Shown: positions 35,014-46,676 of the stretch, piece by piece | How the letters are laid out: each line of letters opens with the position of its first letter | Numbering within the stretch: the stretch's first letter is position 1 | Source of the DNA: Dermatemys mawii | Lineage: Eukaryota > Chordata > Testudines > Dermatemydidae | Assembly: GCA_007922305.1 (NCBI GenBank) | Contig: ML677326.1 | Span: 52,526,453-52,590,452, forward strand | Length of the DNA: 64,000 bases | Direction: 5' to 3' | Notes under the pieces: generated by a model | Database searches by the model: none | Told to the model about the DNA's origin: nothing | Seen by the model: only the letters and a program-made list of their open reading frames with translations | Program-made: the position numbers and the translations under genes

Positions 35014-37658
35014 AAGGTTTTTGAATTACTACTTACATTGTTAAGTTTGTGCCTTAAAATAAGTGCATTCTGGGAAAGTTGATGTCAATATGATAACCTT
35101 CATGTTTTCAGCTTCTTGTCATAAGGCATTTACAACCTACACAATATGGATTGTGTAAGCTGTAAACACAATATACACAATATAGATTGTGTTCTGTCCT
35201 TCATTTATGGTATCAGATAAAATTCCTCCAGAGATCTTATTGGTCTGGTTGCTGAACAGTGAGGAATTTAGGGGCAGCACTCAGAAGCACGGGCTTCAGT
35301 AGGAAATGGGAAACATTGCTCTCTGTTTTTGATTTGAGTAGATAAAGTGTAAATATGCTTAGTGCCTTGAGAAGTTAAAACTACTTCAAACCAAACTTTG
35401 ACAGAAGGCTGTTGTGTGTTTTCACAAGGGCATCACAAGTCAAAGGAAGCACCTTGAATGCTATTTGAAACCTTATTACAGCTCATCATTTTCCCTTTAA
35501 TGTCTTTGAACATCATGGAAAAAATAGCATGGTGTCACTACATGTATGTGGGCTGCATAGTTTTTTATCTAACTAATTTGCCTATGATGGAAGTCAATGT
35601 TCATGTGTTTAAACCCCAGCCGACACTTGAGCTAGCTGGATAGAAACTGGCTTGACTAAACAGTGTAATGAATTCCAAGATTTTGAATCATATAAGCCAG
35701 GAAATAATTACAGGCATGATCCGGCTCCAATTAAAGTAAATAGAAAGTCTCCCAATGATTCCAGGGGGAGTTGGTTCAGGCCCTGAATTAGGTTCTGCTG
35801 GCTTCGTTAAAAATTCATCTCTTAACTGATAACATGGGAGCACTTACAAGAATCCAATTCTTGACATTTTAAATTGTAAACCCCCCGTGGCAGGGACTGT
35901 GTTTTTACTCCCTGTAAAGCACCATATGCAGCAATGGCTCTCTTTGCAAAAGTAAAGAATAATAATAATATCTTAAGTATGGTGAAGTGAGTAAAGTAAC
36001 TCGTAATGCACATGGTCAGTTAAGTGCGGAATATGCAGACTATTGCCTACTAATATGTATTACAATATGTTTTTTCTCATCTCTGTGTGAGTAAAATTCA
36101 CACTTGGTTAGTGGGCCAGGACAAGGCATGTGCACTACTGAAGTCCCACTTAAATGTTATTTTGACTGATTGACACACGTTTATGGGAATACGTTTTGTG
36201 GATGAACAACTTTAACACTATTTTTCACAACTTTTCTGTTAGCAACTGCATCTGATGTAATTGAGCTATGGCAATATTCCATATTGCTATTAGAATCCAG
36301 TTCCTATAAAATCAATGGAAGGATTTCCACTAACTTCAGTGGGAGGTGAATTGGGCCTTAATTGCTTGCTGATGTATTCTAACTTTTATCTGAATAATAA
36401 ATTACATTTAAAAACACTTCACACTGTATTTAAGAAAATAATCTCTTAAATACCATCCCAGAGACATGCTAATCTAAGGGCACCACCCATCAAGTGCTTA
36501 TCTGACTCTGTCTTGTGCATAGCAGGCTAGCGGAGTATGTGAAGCATAAGTCGCTGTGCTTAAGCAAAATTTTCACTCTGAGACTATATGAGGAGAATGG
36601 TGCTGCAACCCAAGACTCCTGAAAGCTTAATCAACACTGAATTGAGGATCCTGTGACATATTGTATTGGACTTCATAAATATTACAGCTTTTCTTGCAGA
36701 AACAGTGAAATTTGCATTACCACTAAGAAGTCTTGACTATCCAAGATCAGGTATCAGCAGTGCAGGCAGCACCTTCAGCAATATACCACCTGCTCCTCCT
36801 CCTCCTCCCAGGGAATTGTAGGCCCCGTACTGATTCAAAAGGAAGAGTTCTGCTTCCTGAATTACTTACAGAACTTCCTGTAGCATACCTGAAAGTGTGT
36901 CCTCTCCAAATATCAATCTCAACCTTGGAGGTTTCCTAGCCAAGTGCTGGAGAGCAGACATCTCAGGCTAGGTGATATGGCTGCAGCTCATAATGAGCTC
37001 CAGTCAAAATCAGCCAAGAAGTATTTCCTTTTGTAAACTTCCCTTTCATTGTAACCTTATCAAAACAAAATAAGATAATGGTCTCTTCAAGACAGTATCA
37101 TGAGTGTTCAGACACTTATTACAACAGTTGAGGAACGGACTAAGTTTTTAAAACAGTAGTATTGGAACATTTAATAGCAAACAAACAGTCATCCCTACTC
37201 CACTTTATAAAACATCCATGACAATAAGTGCTATCAACTCCTGCTAAGATTAACCATTACAGCAATTATATAAATTATCTGTTTTCAGAAAGGAGAAAGT
37301 TTATCACAGGCAGCAGAGGTAGAGAAAACAGTAAATGGGCACTACACAGAAGAATAATCATGCCAAGAATAGACTTCAAATTGAAGATTCAGCCTTCTTA
37401 ATTAAAGGGAGCTAGTCAGTACTAACTGCTAAAATATTGTCCCTGAGCAAAGTTAAAGGAAATGATTTAGCTAGCAATAGGACATGAGGAAGGTAAGATT
37501 GATTACAATGGTGCAATTTGTGAGAACTCCCTTGCCCCCAATCTATTTTATATGTGAAAGTATCAGTGATAGAACTTCTGGGCATTAGAAAAATATGGCT
37601 GCAGTTCATTTATAATTTGTTTCAGATATGAGCCAAGATAGTACAGAGAAGAAAATCA
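35014..37658. other. Mostly unassigned DNA with small repeat pieces
   Basis: ACACAATATGGATTGTGT and ACACAATATAGATTGTGT at about 35136 and 35174 are paired small hairpins. At 35868-35968 a decayed retroposon tail (GTGGCAGGGACTGTG ... GTAAAGCACCATATGC, ending in an AAT repeat at 35950) resembles that at 8195. MITE-like CAATGATTCCAGGGGGAGTT (about 35754) and AATCAATGGAAGGATTTCC (about 36310) also occur. No gene. Confidence 0.45.
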
Positions 37659-38135
37659 GGTTTCAGAGTGGTAACCGTGCTAGTCTGTATCAGCAAAAAC
37701 AACAAAGAGTCCTTGTGGCATCTTAGAGACTAACAAATGTATTTGTGCATAAGCTTTTATGGGCTAAAACCTACTTCATCAGATGCATGGAGTGGAAAAT
37801 ACAGTAGGAAGATATATATAACAGTACATTAAAAGATAGGAGTTGCCTTACCAAATGGGGCATCGAGACAATTCAATTTAAGTGGGCTATTATCAACTGG
37901 ACAAAAAATCACTATGATAGCGGTAATCGGGATGGCTCATTTCAAACAGTTGACAAGAACGTGTGAGTAACAGTAGAAGGAAATTAGGATGGGGCAATTA
38001 GTTTTTAGTTCTTGTAGTGACCCATTGACTCCAAGTCTTTATTAGGGCCTAATTTGATGGTGTCCAGTTTGCAAACTCATTCCAGTTCTACAGCTGGAGT
38101 CTGTTTCTGAAGTTTTTTTGTTGAAGTAAATCAGA
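37659..38135 (-). mobile_element. Penelope-like element 3' fragment
   Basis: Begins (plus strand) GGTTTCAGAGTGGTAACCGT, then GTGGCATCTTAGAGACTAAC, GCATAAGCTTTTATGGGCTA and TTCATCAGATGCATGGAGTG, the same order as the tail of the PLE at 30362. At 38050-38130 it reaches degraded coding sequence matching the C-terminal part of the GIY-YIG protein (TTTGATGGTGTCCAGTTTGC versus TTATGGTGTCCAATTTG at 30731). The rest of the element is missing. Confidence 0.8.
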
Positions 38136-39618
38136 CTACATTCTAGAAATCTCTGAAGTTATGGACTAAGAGAATGAAGACCTGCTTGTCCTATCACTTG
38201 TTTTACAACAGGAACAATCTGTCAGGCGTATCATTAAAATATGATAGATTATGGGGAGTTGAAAGTAGCCTTTCCCCAACTTGTGACTCCTTTCACTGAG
38301 GATAGGCACAATGGTAATCTTTATCGGGTCTTGCAAGCCACTCCAGAAAGACAGAGAGGAGACAAAACTATGCCCCTTGTATCTGCTCTCTGAGCTGGCT
38401 AAGCAGTGAGGAGACAATGTACTGCACCCCTTTAAAAGGGACCTCCCCTCCCTTGAGCATGAGGGAACCATGAAAGTCATTCTTGCTTTCCTGATGCACA
38501 GTAACACCAAGAGTTACCCGGACCTCCAACCCCTGGAAAACACTGTGACTAGGCATTGTCCCCAGTGAATAAAATTAATCAGTGCTTAATTGGTCCAATG
38601 AAGCCAATATTTCTAAGCATAAAAAAGAACTATGTATGTGTAAGATATGATTAGAAATTTCTGGGACCAAATCATGATACCTTGAATCTTGCTGAATCTT
38701 GCTGAATCCTGAATCTTGCTGGGGTGAGTACTTTAAAGTTTGGTCTGTTATTGGAAACTACACCTCTGCAATGCACATGCTGACCTTTCATCTGAGGTTT
38801 TACAGCAGGAGAAGAGTTTCATTGGAAAACATTGTAATCCCCAATCCACAAATGTCATAAAGTGGCTTTGTTAGCTGAGTTCTCTCTTTAGAGGGGACAT
38901 CCTTAGCACCTTCCTAAATTTTGCCTAAAGCATATAAATCTAAAAGTTAATGAATTGCGGCATAAGTAGCTCTTTACTTTGAATCTCAGTGGCTCTTTAT
39001 CTCTTAAAAAAATGGCTCTAAGCTTTTCCTCAGAAATAGAATTAAGTTTTCTAATTACAATTTTCAGGTATGAAGGGAATGTGTAGGATAAACAGTGTAT
39101 GTTTACTGTTCACAAGAAGTATCTGTTGCTAATGCACTATAATTCTTATCTATCATTTTGAAAGATCAAATGAAGCACTTGGGTTACAGGTCTGTTTGGC
39201 TAAGCAAGGTCAAATGACTCTTGTTTCTGTGCTTTCACATTACAGCTCTCAAATAAATTTGATAAATTGGGTACTGACAGAGGTCAGTCTTACCAAAAAC
39301 ATAATTCTGAAGTCTTGCAAAATTACCTACATTGGAGCAGCAAAGGTGCTCCTGCTAAAGACGAGCCATAGTAGAAATGAACAATACATATTTTGTTACA
39401 ACACCACCTTTGGAATTTGTATAGTGTATTTGTATTGTATCATTTGTATTGTGGTAGCAGTCTTTACCATAGCCCGTAAAGTCACTGCTAGGAGAGTTAA
39501 CATTCAAAAACAAGTTACCATGATTTGTGTGTACTGTATGTATACTATAGGTGAGGCTTGTAGCATTGTCTATTATTCAGGTTGCCTGACCCTTCACATT
39601 ATAAGTATTAACATTCAG
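38136..39618. other. Unassigned DNA
   Basis: A short tandem of the AATCTTGCTG phrase occurs at about 38690-38720. A 147-codon open frame at 39196-39639 (start TTG) has no recognised family and does not look like an exon. Confidence 0.4.
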
Positions 39619-39622
39619 GTCA

Positions 39623-39938
39623 TGGCCAGTCAGGTCTAGTGGTCAGAGCTATGGCAGCCAGAGACCAGGAACAGCACCAAGGGTCAGAACTGAGCGGACT
39701 ACATTAGAGCTAGAACAGGGAGCAGGTCTGGAGCAAAGCAGGCACAATAGTGGTCTCAGTTGTTTGTATAAGCATTGAACAGTCAGCAATCTGCAGTTAC
39801 TGATTGGGCTAATGAACAAGCTTGGTAGTTCCTCTCAGCCAGTCAGGTGGTTCTGCTGTAGCTCACCTGTGTTTGTTAGTCTGCCAGGAGACTGAGCAAG
39901 CTAGCTCCAAAATTAGCTGCAGGCCTTTGTTCCTGACA
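39623..39938 (-). repeat. Gypsy 3' LTR
   Basis: On the minus strand it starts TGTCAGGAACAAAGGCCTGC at 39938, directly after a polypurine tract, and ends near ACCTGACTGGCCA at 39623, so it has TG...CA ends and is about 316 bp. The target duplication cannot be checked because the opposite end of the element is deleted. Confidence 0.65.
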
Positions 39939-39961
39939 GAACTTCCCTCCCCTCCCCTTTG
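39939..39961 (-). promoter_or_regulatory. Polypurine tract of Gypsy element
   Basis: On the minus strand the purine run AAAGGGGAGGGGAGGGAAG abuts the LTR start TGTCAGG. This is the expected plus-strand primer site, and it fixes LTR border and orientation. Confidence 0.72.
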
Positions 39962-40295
39962 AAGGACTTCTTTTAGATGACCCCAGGCTTTACTTCTTGG
40001 GATGAGCTCAATAGAAGTTTCACAGCAGGTCTGGCATATGGATACTCTCCTCCAGTTCCCAGGTTTGGTCATCTAGACCATTGCCTTCCCAGTTCAGCAG
40101 GTATTGGAGCTTATCCTAAACACACTATAATCAAGGATTTACTGAACCAGGTATTCTTCTTGTCTCTGGATGGTTATAGGTGATGCTGGATAGTTGGAAT
40201 GAACTGGTAATGGGATGTTTTTAGGAGGAAGACATGGAATACTGGAGGAATCTTCAGCAACTCTGGTAGCTGCAACTTAATGTTACTGGGTTGAT

Positions 40296-40720
40296 TTATT
40301 GCAGGTTTGGGAATGGGACCAAGTGTAGATGACCCAGCTGATTTGAGGTTCCAGATGGATGACTGACCTTGTCCCCTACAGAGAACTCAAGGATGGCCTG
40401 CTGCCTGAGATCAGCATAGTGTTTATACGGTGCTTTAGCAGCCTTTAAATATTTCCCAAGTTCTTGTTGCACTTGGTGCAGGATGGTAACCAGATTCACC
40501 ACTACAGGTACTGGAGGATCTGTGTGTATGGCTGGGTAAAAGCATGTGTGGAAGCCATAGTTGGCATAGAATGGTCTCTGTTGTGTCGAGACATGAGCTG
40601 AATTATTGTAGGCAAACTTTGCATACGGTAGCAGAGAGACCCAAATATTGTGCCAGAATCTGGTTGACCTAGTCCATCAGTGTTCATCAGTTTGTCTGGA
40701 GACTGGCTGGCTAGTTCCAA
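40296..40720 (-). pseudogene. Gypsy integrase C-terminal relic
   Basis: Two adjoining minus-strand stretches. 40720-40502 contains, after a frame change, the LPYAEFAYNNS-like segment, and 40502-40296 reads LVTILHQVQQELGKYLKAAK, then PYKHYADLRQQAILEFSVGD and a KVSHPSGTSNQLG-like tail. This corresponds to the distal integrase core and the GDKVWLS C-terminal region of Gypsy elements, which guides cDNA insertion. The catalytic DDE residues lie upstream and are deleted. At least one frameshift plus the loss of the W in the GDKVW motif confirm that it is non-functional. Confidence 0.72.
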
Positions 40721-40746
40721 GGTCAGCTGCAGGCCTTCACTGATGA

Positions 40747-41551
40747 CAATAAGATCTTTTTTCAGTTGCTTTTATCTTTTCCAGTTGTAGCCAGCTGGGC
40801 CAAAATTATCCTTGTCAGTTATCTGCAGTATTGCCAGCTCTTGTGATTTTTTTCCTTGAGTGATGAGCTTTTAGATGGTACTGGAGCTTGTCTTATGATG
40901 ACATGAGAAGCTCCAGGCCCCTTGTGAAGTTCAGCCCTGCCAGAAGCCCGCAGAGTCTCTCCCCTCTGCTCGCCATCCTCACAGGAGGAAAGCAGAGTGC
41001 AAAGAGCATAGAAGCTTGTCATAGGTCCTCTCAGACCTCCCCCTTGCCCTCTTCTGAGAACCTTGGACAGGACAGTGCCTCTGCTCCTCCCTCCTGTAGC
41101 ACCTAATCTGGGAAGGGATAGAGGGTGGCAAAGATCCCCTGCAGTTGCTTCCCTGCCAGCCTGGGAAGTGGGAGAAGGGACCCCACTGCAGCCCCTCCCC
41201 AGATCTGGGGAGGATGAAGAACCCTAAGAGGAGCAGTGGTAAGGCTGCCAGGGCTGAACTATGGCCTGGGGACTGAAATGAGAATAGTGGGGGGCTGTGA
41301 GGTGGAGGGGCTGTATTGATGGTGGGTTCTGAGCACATAGGATGAGTGCTAGGAGGATGAACTTGGGGGTGGCTGAACTGATTGGCTGCTAATGGGGGCT
41401 GATGGACTGAACTAAGGGGGTTATGAATTGAGCGGGATGGTGTGGGGGCAGAACTAGTGAGGGATTAGAGGCAGGATTCACTGCTGGACAGTTGTATATT
41501 TTTTTCATGTGTAATTATATCTATAGATATAGACATAGGTATATCCATGAG
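40747..41551. other. Unassigned, GC-richer block
   Basis: About 40900-41460 is GC-rich with a C-rich to G-rich switch (CCTCCCCCTTGCCCTCTTC ... GGGAAGTGGGAGAAGGG), suggesting another decayed palindromic MITE; no termini found. A repeated GGGGGCTGATGGACTGAACT phrase lies near 41392. AT-rich after 41500 (ATCTATAGATATAGACATAG). Confidence 0.4.
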
Positions 41552-41838
41552 AGAAAACTACTCAAGATAGTTAAGTCCCAGGCAGACTGCAAAGAGCTTG
41601 AAAGGATTTCTCAAAACTGGGTGACTGGGCAACAAAATGGCAGATGAAATTCAGTGTTGATAAATGCTAAGTAATGCACATTGGCAAACATAATCCCAAC
41701 TATGCATATAAAATGATGGGGTCTAAATTAGCTGTTACCACTCAAGAAAGAGATCTCTGAAAACATTCACTCAGTGTGCAGTGGCAGTCAAAAAAGCTAA
41801 CAGAATCATTAAGAAAGGGATATGTAGTAAGAAGGAAA
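41552..41838 (+). mobile_element. CR1 LINE internal fragment
   Basis: GACTGGGCAACAAAATGGCA, GATGAAATTCAGTGTTGATA, AAGTAATGCACATTGGCAAA and AGCTAACAGAATCATTAAGA follow the order of the CR1 ORF2 region just before the part retained at 24590. It is cut off on both sides. Confidence 0.75.
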
Positions 41839-43000
41839 ATATCATCTTGCTTCTATCTAAGCTGGGAATTATATCTCCCAGATGCAGTACACATGTACCC
41901 CTAGAGATAGAAAAGTTAATGCTTATTTAAATACTTCCCATTGTTTATATGGTCATATTAAAAAATGCATCTGACATTTCTTCACAAATGGTTCCATTCC
42001 AACATATTTGGACTTGTTTTCTTCAGAACGGAACAGATAAATCTAAGATTCCTTGGTACTTTAGATAGAATGGCATAAATCTGTCATAAATGGAAAATAA
42101 CATTTAGTTTCCTATCAGTGCTACATGGTCTTTCCACTTAATGGATGAAGAATCATCAGAAATGCTATACTTTTTTTCGACGCAGATGCAAAATTATGTC
42201 ACTTATGAAAATATATAGCAGCTGGAGGATTCCTTTAAGAAGAATTTAAAACCAAATGGAAATTTACTAGAACTGTAAAAAAAAATATGATTAAAAAAGA
42301 AAACTGCAGTGAAATAGAAAGTCGACGAGATTATTTTGGAAAAGCGTTCAATTTTTAGCCAGCAAGGGAAGGTGAATCATTCTAAGAAGGCTCATCTTTC
42401 TGAGGCATTTGGAGCAGTTAATTGTAAACATTTTTGGATGTGTGGCTGGGTCAGAGCACACATGTCTACAGGAGCTATTTTAGTATTTCGTTCCACTGCT
42501 CTTCTCATGAAAGGCCCGTGGAGAGGCCTCCCCACAGTTTTTGAACTGGCAAAAGATCAGCAAACATTGGCGTGTAAAAAAACAGGAGTATCTTAATAGA
42601 AATAATAATAATAAAAAATTAACAAATTGCTTCAGACTGTCTTCCATACAGTTTCTCAGGATTATTGCTTTGCAGATACAAACACTATTGTTGGCTTGGT
42701 TTGTGTCTCCGTGTGGCAGCTTTTAAACAGGTTCACTTAAGGTATGTTCAGAATGGGAGCATGGAGAGAGCCCTAAAGAGAAAGATGGAGTCCAGATCTA
42801 AGCAGATTATTCCTCTTTTGTTGCTGCTGGGAACTAAACAGAAATTCCTAACTAATTGTTGCTTTACTGTGATGTATTTGCCCAAATGTACCTGTTTGTG
42901 CTATTTTAAAGAGACAGTGACTTGATTTAGATAAACAAGTGCAATCTTACCTGTGAGCAACCAGACAAAACATACAAGAAAAATCCATCAAAACACAGAG
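41839..43000. other. Unassigned AT-rich DNA
   Basis: No recognisable gene or transposon. Includes an (AAT)n run at 42601-42614. Confidence 0.45.
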
Positions 43001-43107
43001 CTGGGGTTTTCAGAAGAGCCTATAGGAGGGAGGAATCCAATCCTTATAGATTTTTAGTGAGAGTTGGGTACTTAATTTCGTTGGGCTCCTTTGAATATCC
43101 AAGCCCA
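43001..43107. mobile_element. Palindromic MITE (GGAGCCTA type)
   Basis: CTGGGGTTTTCAGAAGAGCC and GGGCTCCTTTGAATATCCAA are inverted arms around GTGAGAGTTGGGTACTTAAT. It matches a turtle MITE family of the form TTTTCAAAGGAGCCTA...TAGGCTCCTTTGAAAA. Confidence 0.6.
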
Positions 43108-43989
43108 AGATGCTGTCTGCATTTTTCTCCTGTTCCTGGTTAGCTGTGCTCTTCTAAGTCACGAGGCCCCATTACTCTTACTGAAGATAGTATCAAAGTG
43201 CACATGTAATGCAATGGAAACAAAATTCACTGTCCTGTTTTCTTCATAACTGGACAAACATTGTCCTAGAAAAGAGGTCATTTTGTTTTCATCTCAGATT
43301 CTCTGATTTCATCTCTTTTTGCTTATAAAAACATTAAGCAATTTTGTGGCAGTTTCAATTTGAGATGCTTTGATTTTAAGTAGCTGAATGCCATGTTAGC
43401 AATATTTAATGTGTTTTTATAGATTTGAACTAAATTAAAGAGGAGAAATCAGAAAAATGAAAAATACTGTAACTCAAGCCAACACCTCTCAAATCAAAAA
43501 CATACAGTGAAGAGGGTTCACTATAAAATCAGCTGCAATAAGATTACAAGCTAATTTTCCTTCACATTTGTCATTTCATTTTACACATTTTGTTTCTGGC
43601 TTTCCCTTGTGATGACAGCTGTTCATTATTTGGGGCATTTTTCAAGACTTTATTCAGCCTCTTACAATGAGGAAACAGGAATGACGCTATAAATGTGTCT
43701 GGAGTTAAATGGGAGAGGAAATGCTACTGCCACTAATCCTCTGATCATTGTCAAATTGAAATGAGAGAGGCAAAATTATCTTCTTTGCTCCAGCCTGGCC
43801 AAGGTAACTGTGGTACTCCTGATCTGCATGAGCTATCCATGTGATAACTCTGACTCCTGCCTATAGTCAAGCACCTGATACCCCAGAATCAAAAGCAGGC
43901 ATTGAACCTGAATCCTCAGTCGCTAGACCTCATGGCCTGGACCCTCAGTGACTAAACAGCATGGAGGCACACTGTTCTACAGCAATCCA
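43108..43989. other. Unassigned DNA
   Basis: No gene recognised. 43780-43985 may be a degraded upstream part of the DIRS element that follows, but I could not confirm a reading frame. Confidence 0.4.
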
Positions 43990-44249
43990 GAATGCCTGCT
44001 CAAATAGTTGGAAATCATCCAGAGAGCTACTTGCCTTAGTAAATGGAATTGTTTCTCTTCCTTGAAGACTAGTCACAGTGTATCTCCTACACAATCTACA
44101 ATTCAAAAGATTTTGTACTATCTATTATTCCTTCAAGAGTTGCATCTGACAGTTCCACCAAAATGCATCTAGCTGCAATTTAAGTGTTTCACTCCCATAT
44201 TACGGGCAGGAATATATTTTTCTAACCTTATGACTACCAGGTTCCTAAA

Positions 44250-44935
44250 TAACCTAGAGAAGTTGTTCCTGTCTAACAAAGACTCCACCTTGGGACTTGA
44301 ATTTAGTATTATCAGCTTTTGTGGGGCCTTCTTTTGAGCTTTTAACCACCTGTTTGTTGTTACATCTCTCTGTGAAGGTCACCTTCCTTACAGCAATCAC
44401 CTTTGTGAGGAGAGAAGGTGAACTGCATTCCCTGGTAAGAGATCCTTCATATATATTTTTTTAAGAGGACAAGGTATAGCTTAGGTCACACCTTATGTTT
44501 CTTTTCCAATTTGTATCTGATTTCCACCTCAATCAGTCAATATATTACCAGTCTTCTTTCCAAAGCTGCATTCTCATAAGGATGAACAAAAGATCCACAC
44601 TTTAGATGTAGGCCAAGCCCAGATAGAACAAAGTCCTTCTGGGTCCCTTCCCAGTTTTTAGTGTCCTGTGCAGAACAAATGAGAGCGGATTCTGTCACAG
44701 GGCAATGGCTCTCCAGATGTATCACCAGCTGAGCTGGTATATGCTATGCTGCCAAGGGTATTGTGTCTCTGAGAAGCTGCCAGCTCATTCAATTAGAGTA
44801 CATTCACTTCAGTTAGAGCACACATTCAGTTAGAGTCTCCACAGCATTTGTGGAAAACCTCCAGACTATAGACATCTGCAGAGCAGACGTGGTGTTCTAT
44901 CCACACATTTGTAAGACATTATGCATTACTACTGC
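44250..44935 (+). pseudogene. DIRS tyrosine recombinase relic
   Basis: Remnant of the recombinase that would insert circular DIRS DNA into the genome. The best block, translated at about 44868-44935, reads TSAEQTWCSIHTFVRHYALL. The W-S--HTF--HY pattern is the C-terminal active-site box of DIRS recombinases, and the Y of HY would be the nucleophile. Just upstream, RAHIQLESPQ-like sequence corresponds to the helix with the conserved Arg, but the motif is decayed. Several frameshifts and stops separate this block from earlier similarity at 44250-44600. Non-functional. Confidence 0.62.
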
Positions 44936-44999
44936 ATCAAGGGAAAATGCACATGTGGGGAAAGCAGTCATGCAGTCCCTATTTCACTGTGACTCCTAG

Positions 45000-45192
45000 G
45001 ATATGTCTACATTGCAGTGTAAGCCCAGGGTTAGTGGAACTTGAGTCAGCTGATGCTGCCTTAGAGAACCCAGGGCTTGAGCATTTACACTGATGGTTAA
45101 CTCTATGGTGTTAATTTTCTATCCTGGACTCAAACCAGGGGCCTGCTGTCCACACTAGAACACACAGATTCAAGTCAAACCAACCATATCCA
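45000..45192. mobile_element. MITE nested in DIRS element
   Basis: Begins GGATATGTCTACATTGCAGT after CTCCTA and ends near CAACCATATCC, giving short inverted ends (GGATATG/CATATCC). AGCCCAGGGTTAGTGGAACT is shared with the Harbinger-type MITE at 55347 (ACCCAGGGTTAGTAGAACTC), so it is the same family. It lies between the DIRS recombinase end and the DIRS inverted arms. Confidence 0.62.
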
Positions 45193-45220
45193 AGACTTAT
45201 GCAATCATACAAAGAAGAAG

Positions 45221-45281
45221 TGGTTACTTACCTTCTTGTAGTGTTTGTTCTTATGAGATGTGTTTGATATGTCCACTACAT
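45221..45281 (+). repeat. DIRS inverted arm, left
   Basis: TGGTTACTTACCTTCTTGTA through ATATGTCCACTACAT. Its reverse complement matches 45484-45543 at roughly three quarters of positions. Confidence 0.7.
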
Positions 45282-45483
45282 GACCGTTCCTTCTTCTCCA
45301 ACATATTGGAGTCTATCATCTAAGACTCTTGTATGAAGAAGCAGAATGATTGGTTGGGGTGACTCCACCCTTGATACCTGTGATTGAAGCATGAGGGACA
45401 ACAGGCCATGACTGCAAAAGATCCTAAAGATACCCCTGTGGGCAAACTCTCCACACTGGTGCATGAGATGCTCACATACCTAA

Positions 45484-45543
45484 ATGTAGTGGACATGTGC
45501 AACACATCTTGAAGAGCAACAGTTATGAGAAGGTGTGTAACCA
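45484..45543 (-). repeat. DIRS inverted arm, right
   Basis: ATGTAGTGGACATGTGCAAC through GAAGGTGTGTAACCA; partner of 45221-45281. The 202-bp spacer contains non-coding DIRS sequence (TGGTTGGGGTGACTCCACCC). Confidence 0.7.
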
Positions 45544-45545
45544 TT

Positions 45546-46402
45546 TCATATGCTAAACTCATTCTTACAGTTAAAGGACATCTCTGCTGAGCAAAGCATA
45601 TTTGTAACTCCCCTTGAAGTTAGGGGAGAGACTCCCTAAAGACTGTAGGATCAAGTCCTCATAAACTTGAATTGCTTCATGCATTCATTAGAATGAGGGT
45701 TTTGGGGTTTTTTTTAAGGTCCTCTAAGGGCATCTCAAAAAGTATTCATTGGACCAAAAAACATAGATGTATGTAGCCTTAAGGGGCCTGGAATGTAATG
45801 ACAAGTGATAATTAATATCCCTTTCAGTAACCCATATTTACAATCCTTCAGGAATATTGCACCTTGTTATAGTGTTAGGGGCTTTTTTTCTCTTTTTACA
45901 ATTCATTATTTTCTAATTAAGTCAAATTCTGCCATCATGTACAATACGTATATACAACTTCCACTAAATATCTTAGGGTAAAACATAGAAAAATCTAACA
46001 AGCCCAAAAATGACTTCAGGTATATGTCGTATGTCACCTTCAGGAGTATGGTGCATAAATCAGGTGCAGTTCACAATGAAAAGAAGATCAGTCCTCTGCC
46101 TGCTATTTTTTCAGTGTCAGTTTTGATCGGTACATGCTAGTTCAAAATCTCAGTCATGAACTGAACCATATTGAACTGATCAAGACACTTCAGCACAAAG
46201 TGCAGCACATAGTTGGTATATTATTTCCAGATGATTAGTCACTCAGTGGTTTCCCAGAGCTGCTTTAATGTATAATCATTTCCTACATTAGCTTTTTCCT
46301 TCTGGCTCTACAAGAAAGAAGATATATAAGTGCAAGTGTCAGATATGGTATATAAAGTTAAAGCTGTGGCTTGTCTATATGTTCCAGTTCCAAAGCAGGG
46401 AT
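45546..46402. other. Unassigned AT-rich DNA
   Basis: No gene or recognisable repeat. Confidence 0.45.
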
Positions 46403-46416
46403 CTTCTTACCTAGAA

Positions 46417-46676
46417 TCAGAGGGGTAGCCGTGTTACTCTGGAATTGCAGAAGTAACAAAGAGTCCTGTGGCACCTTAAAGACTAACTAAAGTATTAGAG
46501 CATAAGCTTTCGTGGGCTAATACCCACTTCGTCGGATGCATGCAGTGGAAGTATCCAGGGGCAGGTATCTGATACTTCCACTGCATGCATCCAACGAAGT
46601 GGGTATTAGCCCACGAAAGCTTATGCTCTAATACTTTAGTTAGTCTTTAAGGTGCCACAGGACTCTTTGTTACTTC
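46417..46676. mobile_element. PLE tail inserted as head-to-head inverted copies
   Basis: The left part (46417-46555) is a PLE 3' end on the minus strand: AGGGGTAGCCGTGTTACTCT, then GTCCTGTGGCACCTTAAAGA, GCATAAGCTTTCGTGGGCTA. The right part is the same sequence on the other strand. The arms 46449-46555 and 46571-46677 are 107 bp each and differ at one position by my reading; the spacer is 15 bp. CTTCTTACCTAGAA (46403-46416) and CTTCTTATCTAGAA (46673-46686) are a likely 14-bp target duplication, with its right copy overlapping the arm end by about 5 bp. No coding sequence. Confidence 0.85.

Larger units (their letters stand above)
39623..40746 (-). mobile_element. Internally deleted Gypsy retrotransposon
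   Basis: On the minus strand, a short piece with LTR-start sequence (40746-40690) is joined directly to integrase coding sequence (40690-40296). Then follow about 330 bp of 3' internal sequence, a polypurine tract and a 3' LTR (39938-39623). The LTR shares GCTCTGACCACTAG-type and GGCCTGCAGC motifs with the element at 15874, which lies in the opposite orientation 21 kb away. Everything from within the 5' LTR to mid-integrase is deleted. Confidence 0.7.
43990..45545 (+). mobile_element. DIRS-type retrotransposon, 3' part
   Basis: DIRS elements use a tyrosine recombinase instead of an integrase and end in inverted repeats. Here, degraded DIRS coding sequence (CTCCACCTTGGGACTTGAAT, TCTCTGTGAAGGTCACCTTC, TCTTTCCAAAGCTGCATTCT) leads to a recombinase C-terminus at about 44870-44925. 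It is followed by a pair of inverted arms at 45221-45281 and 45484-45543. A MITE-like piece interrupts the element at 45000-45192. The 5' half is missing. The reading of the recombinase end fixes the plus orientation. Confidence 0.68.

Noticed and set aside
38160..38580. A possible promoter or LTR (CCCCTTTAAAAGGGACC)
   Set aside because: No TG...CA termini, TSD or partner motif was found around it.
39196..39639. A 147-codon plus-strand open frame with a hydrophobic stretch
   Set aside because: The start is TTG, the composition is that of AT-rich DNA, and no family, splice context or second exon could be seen.
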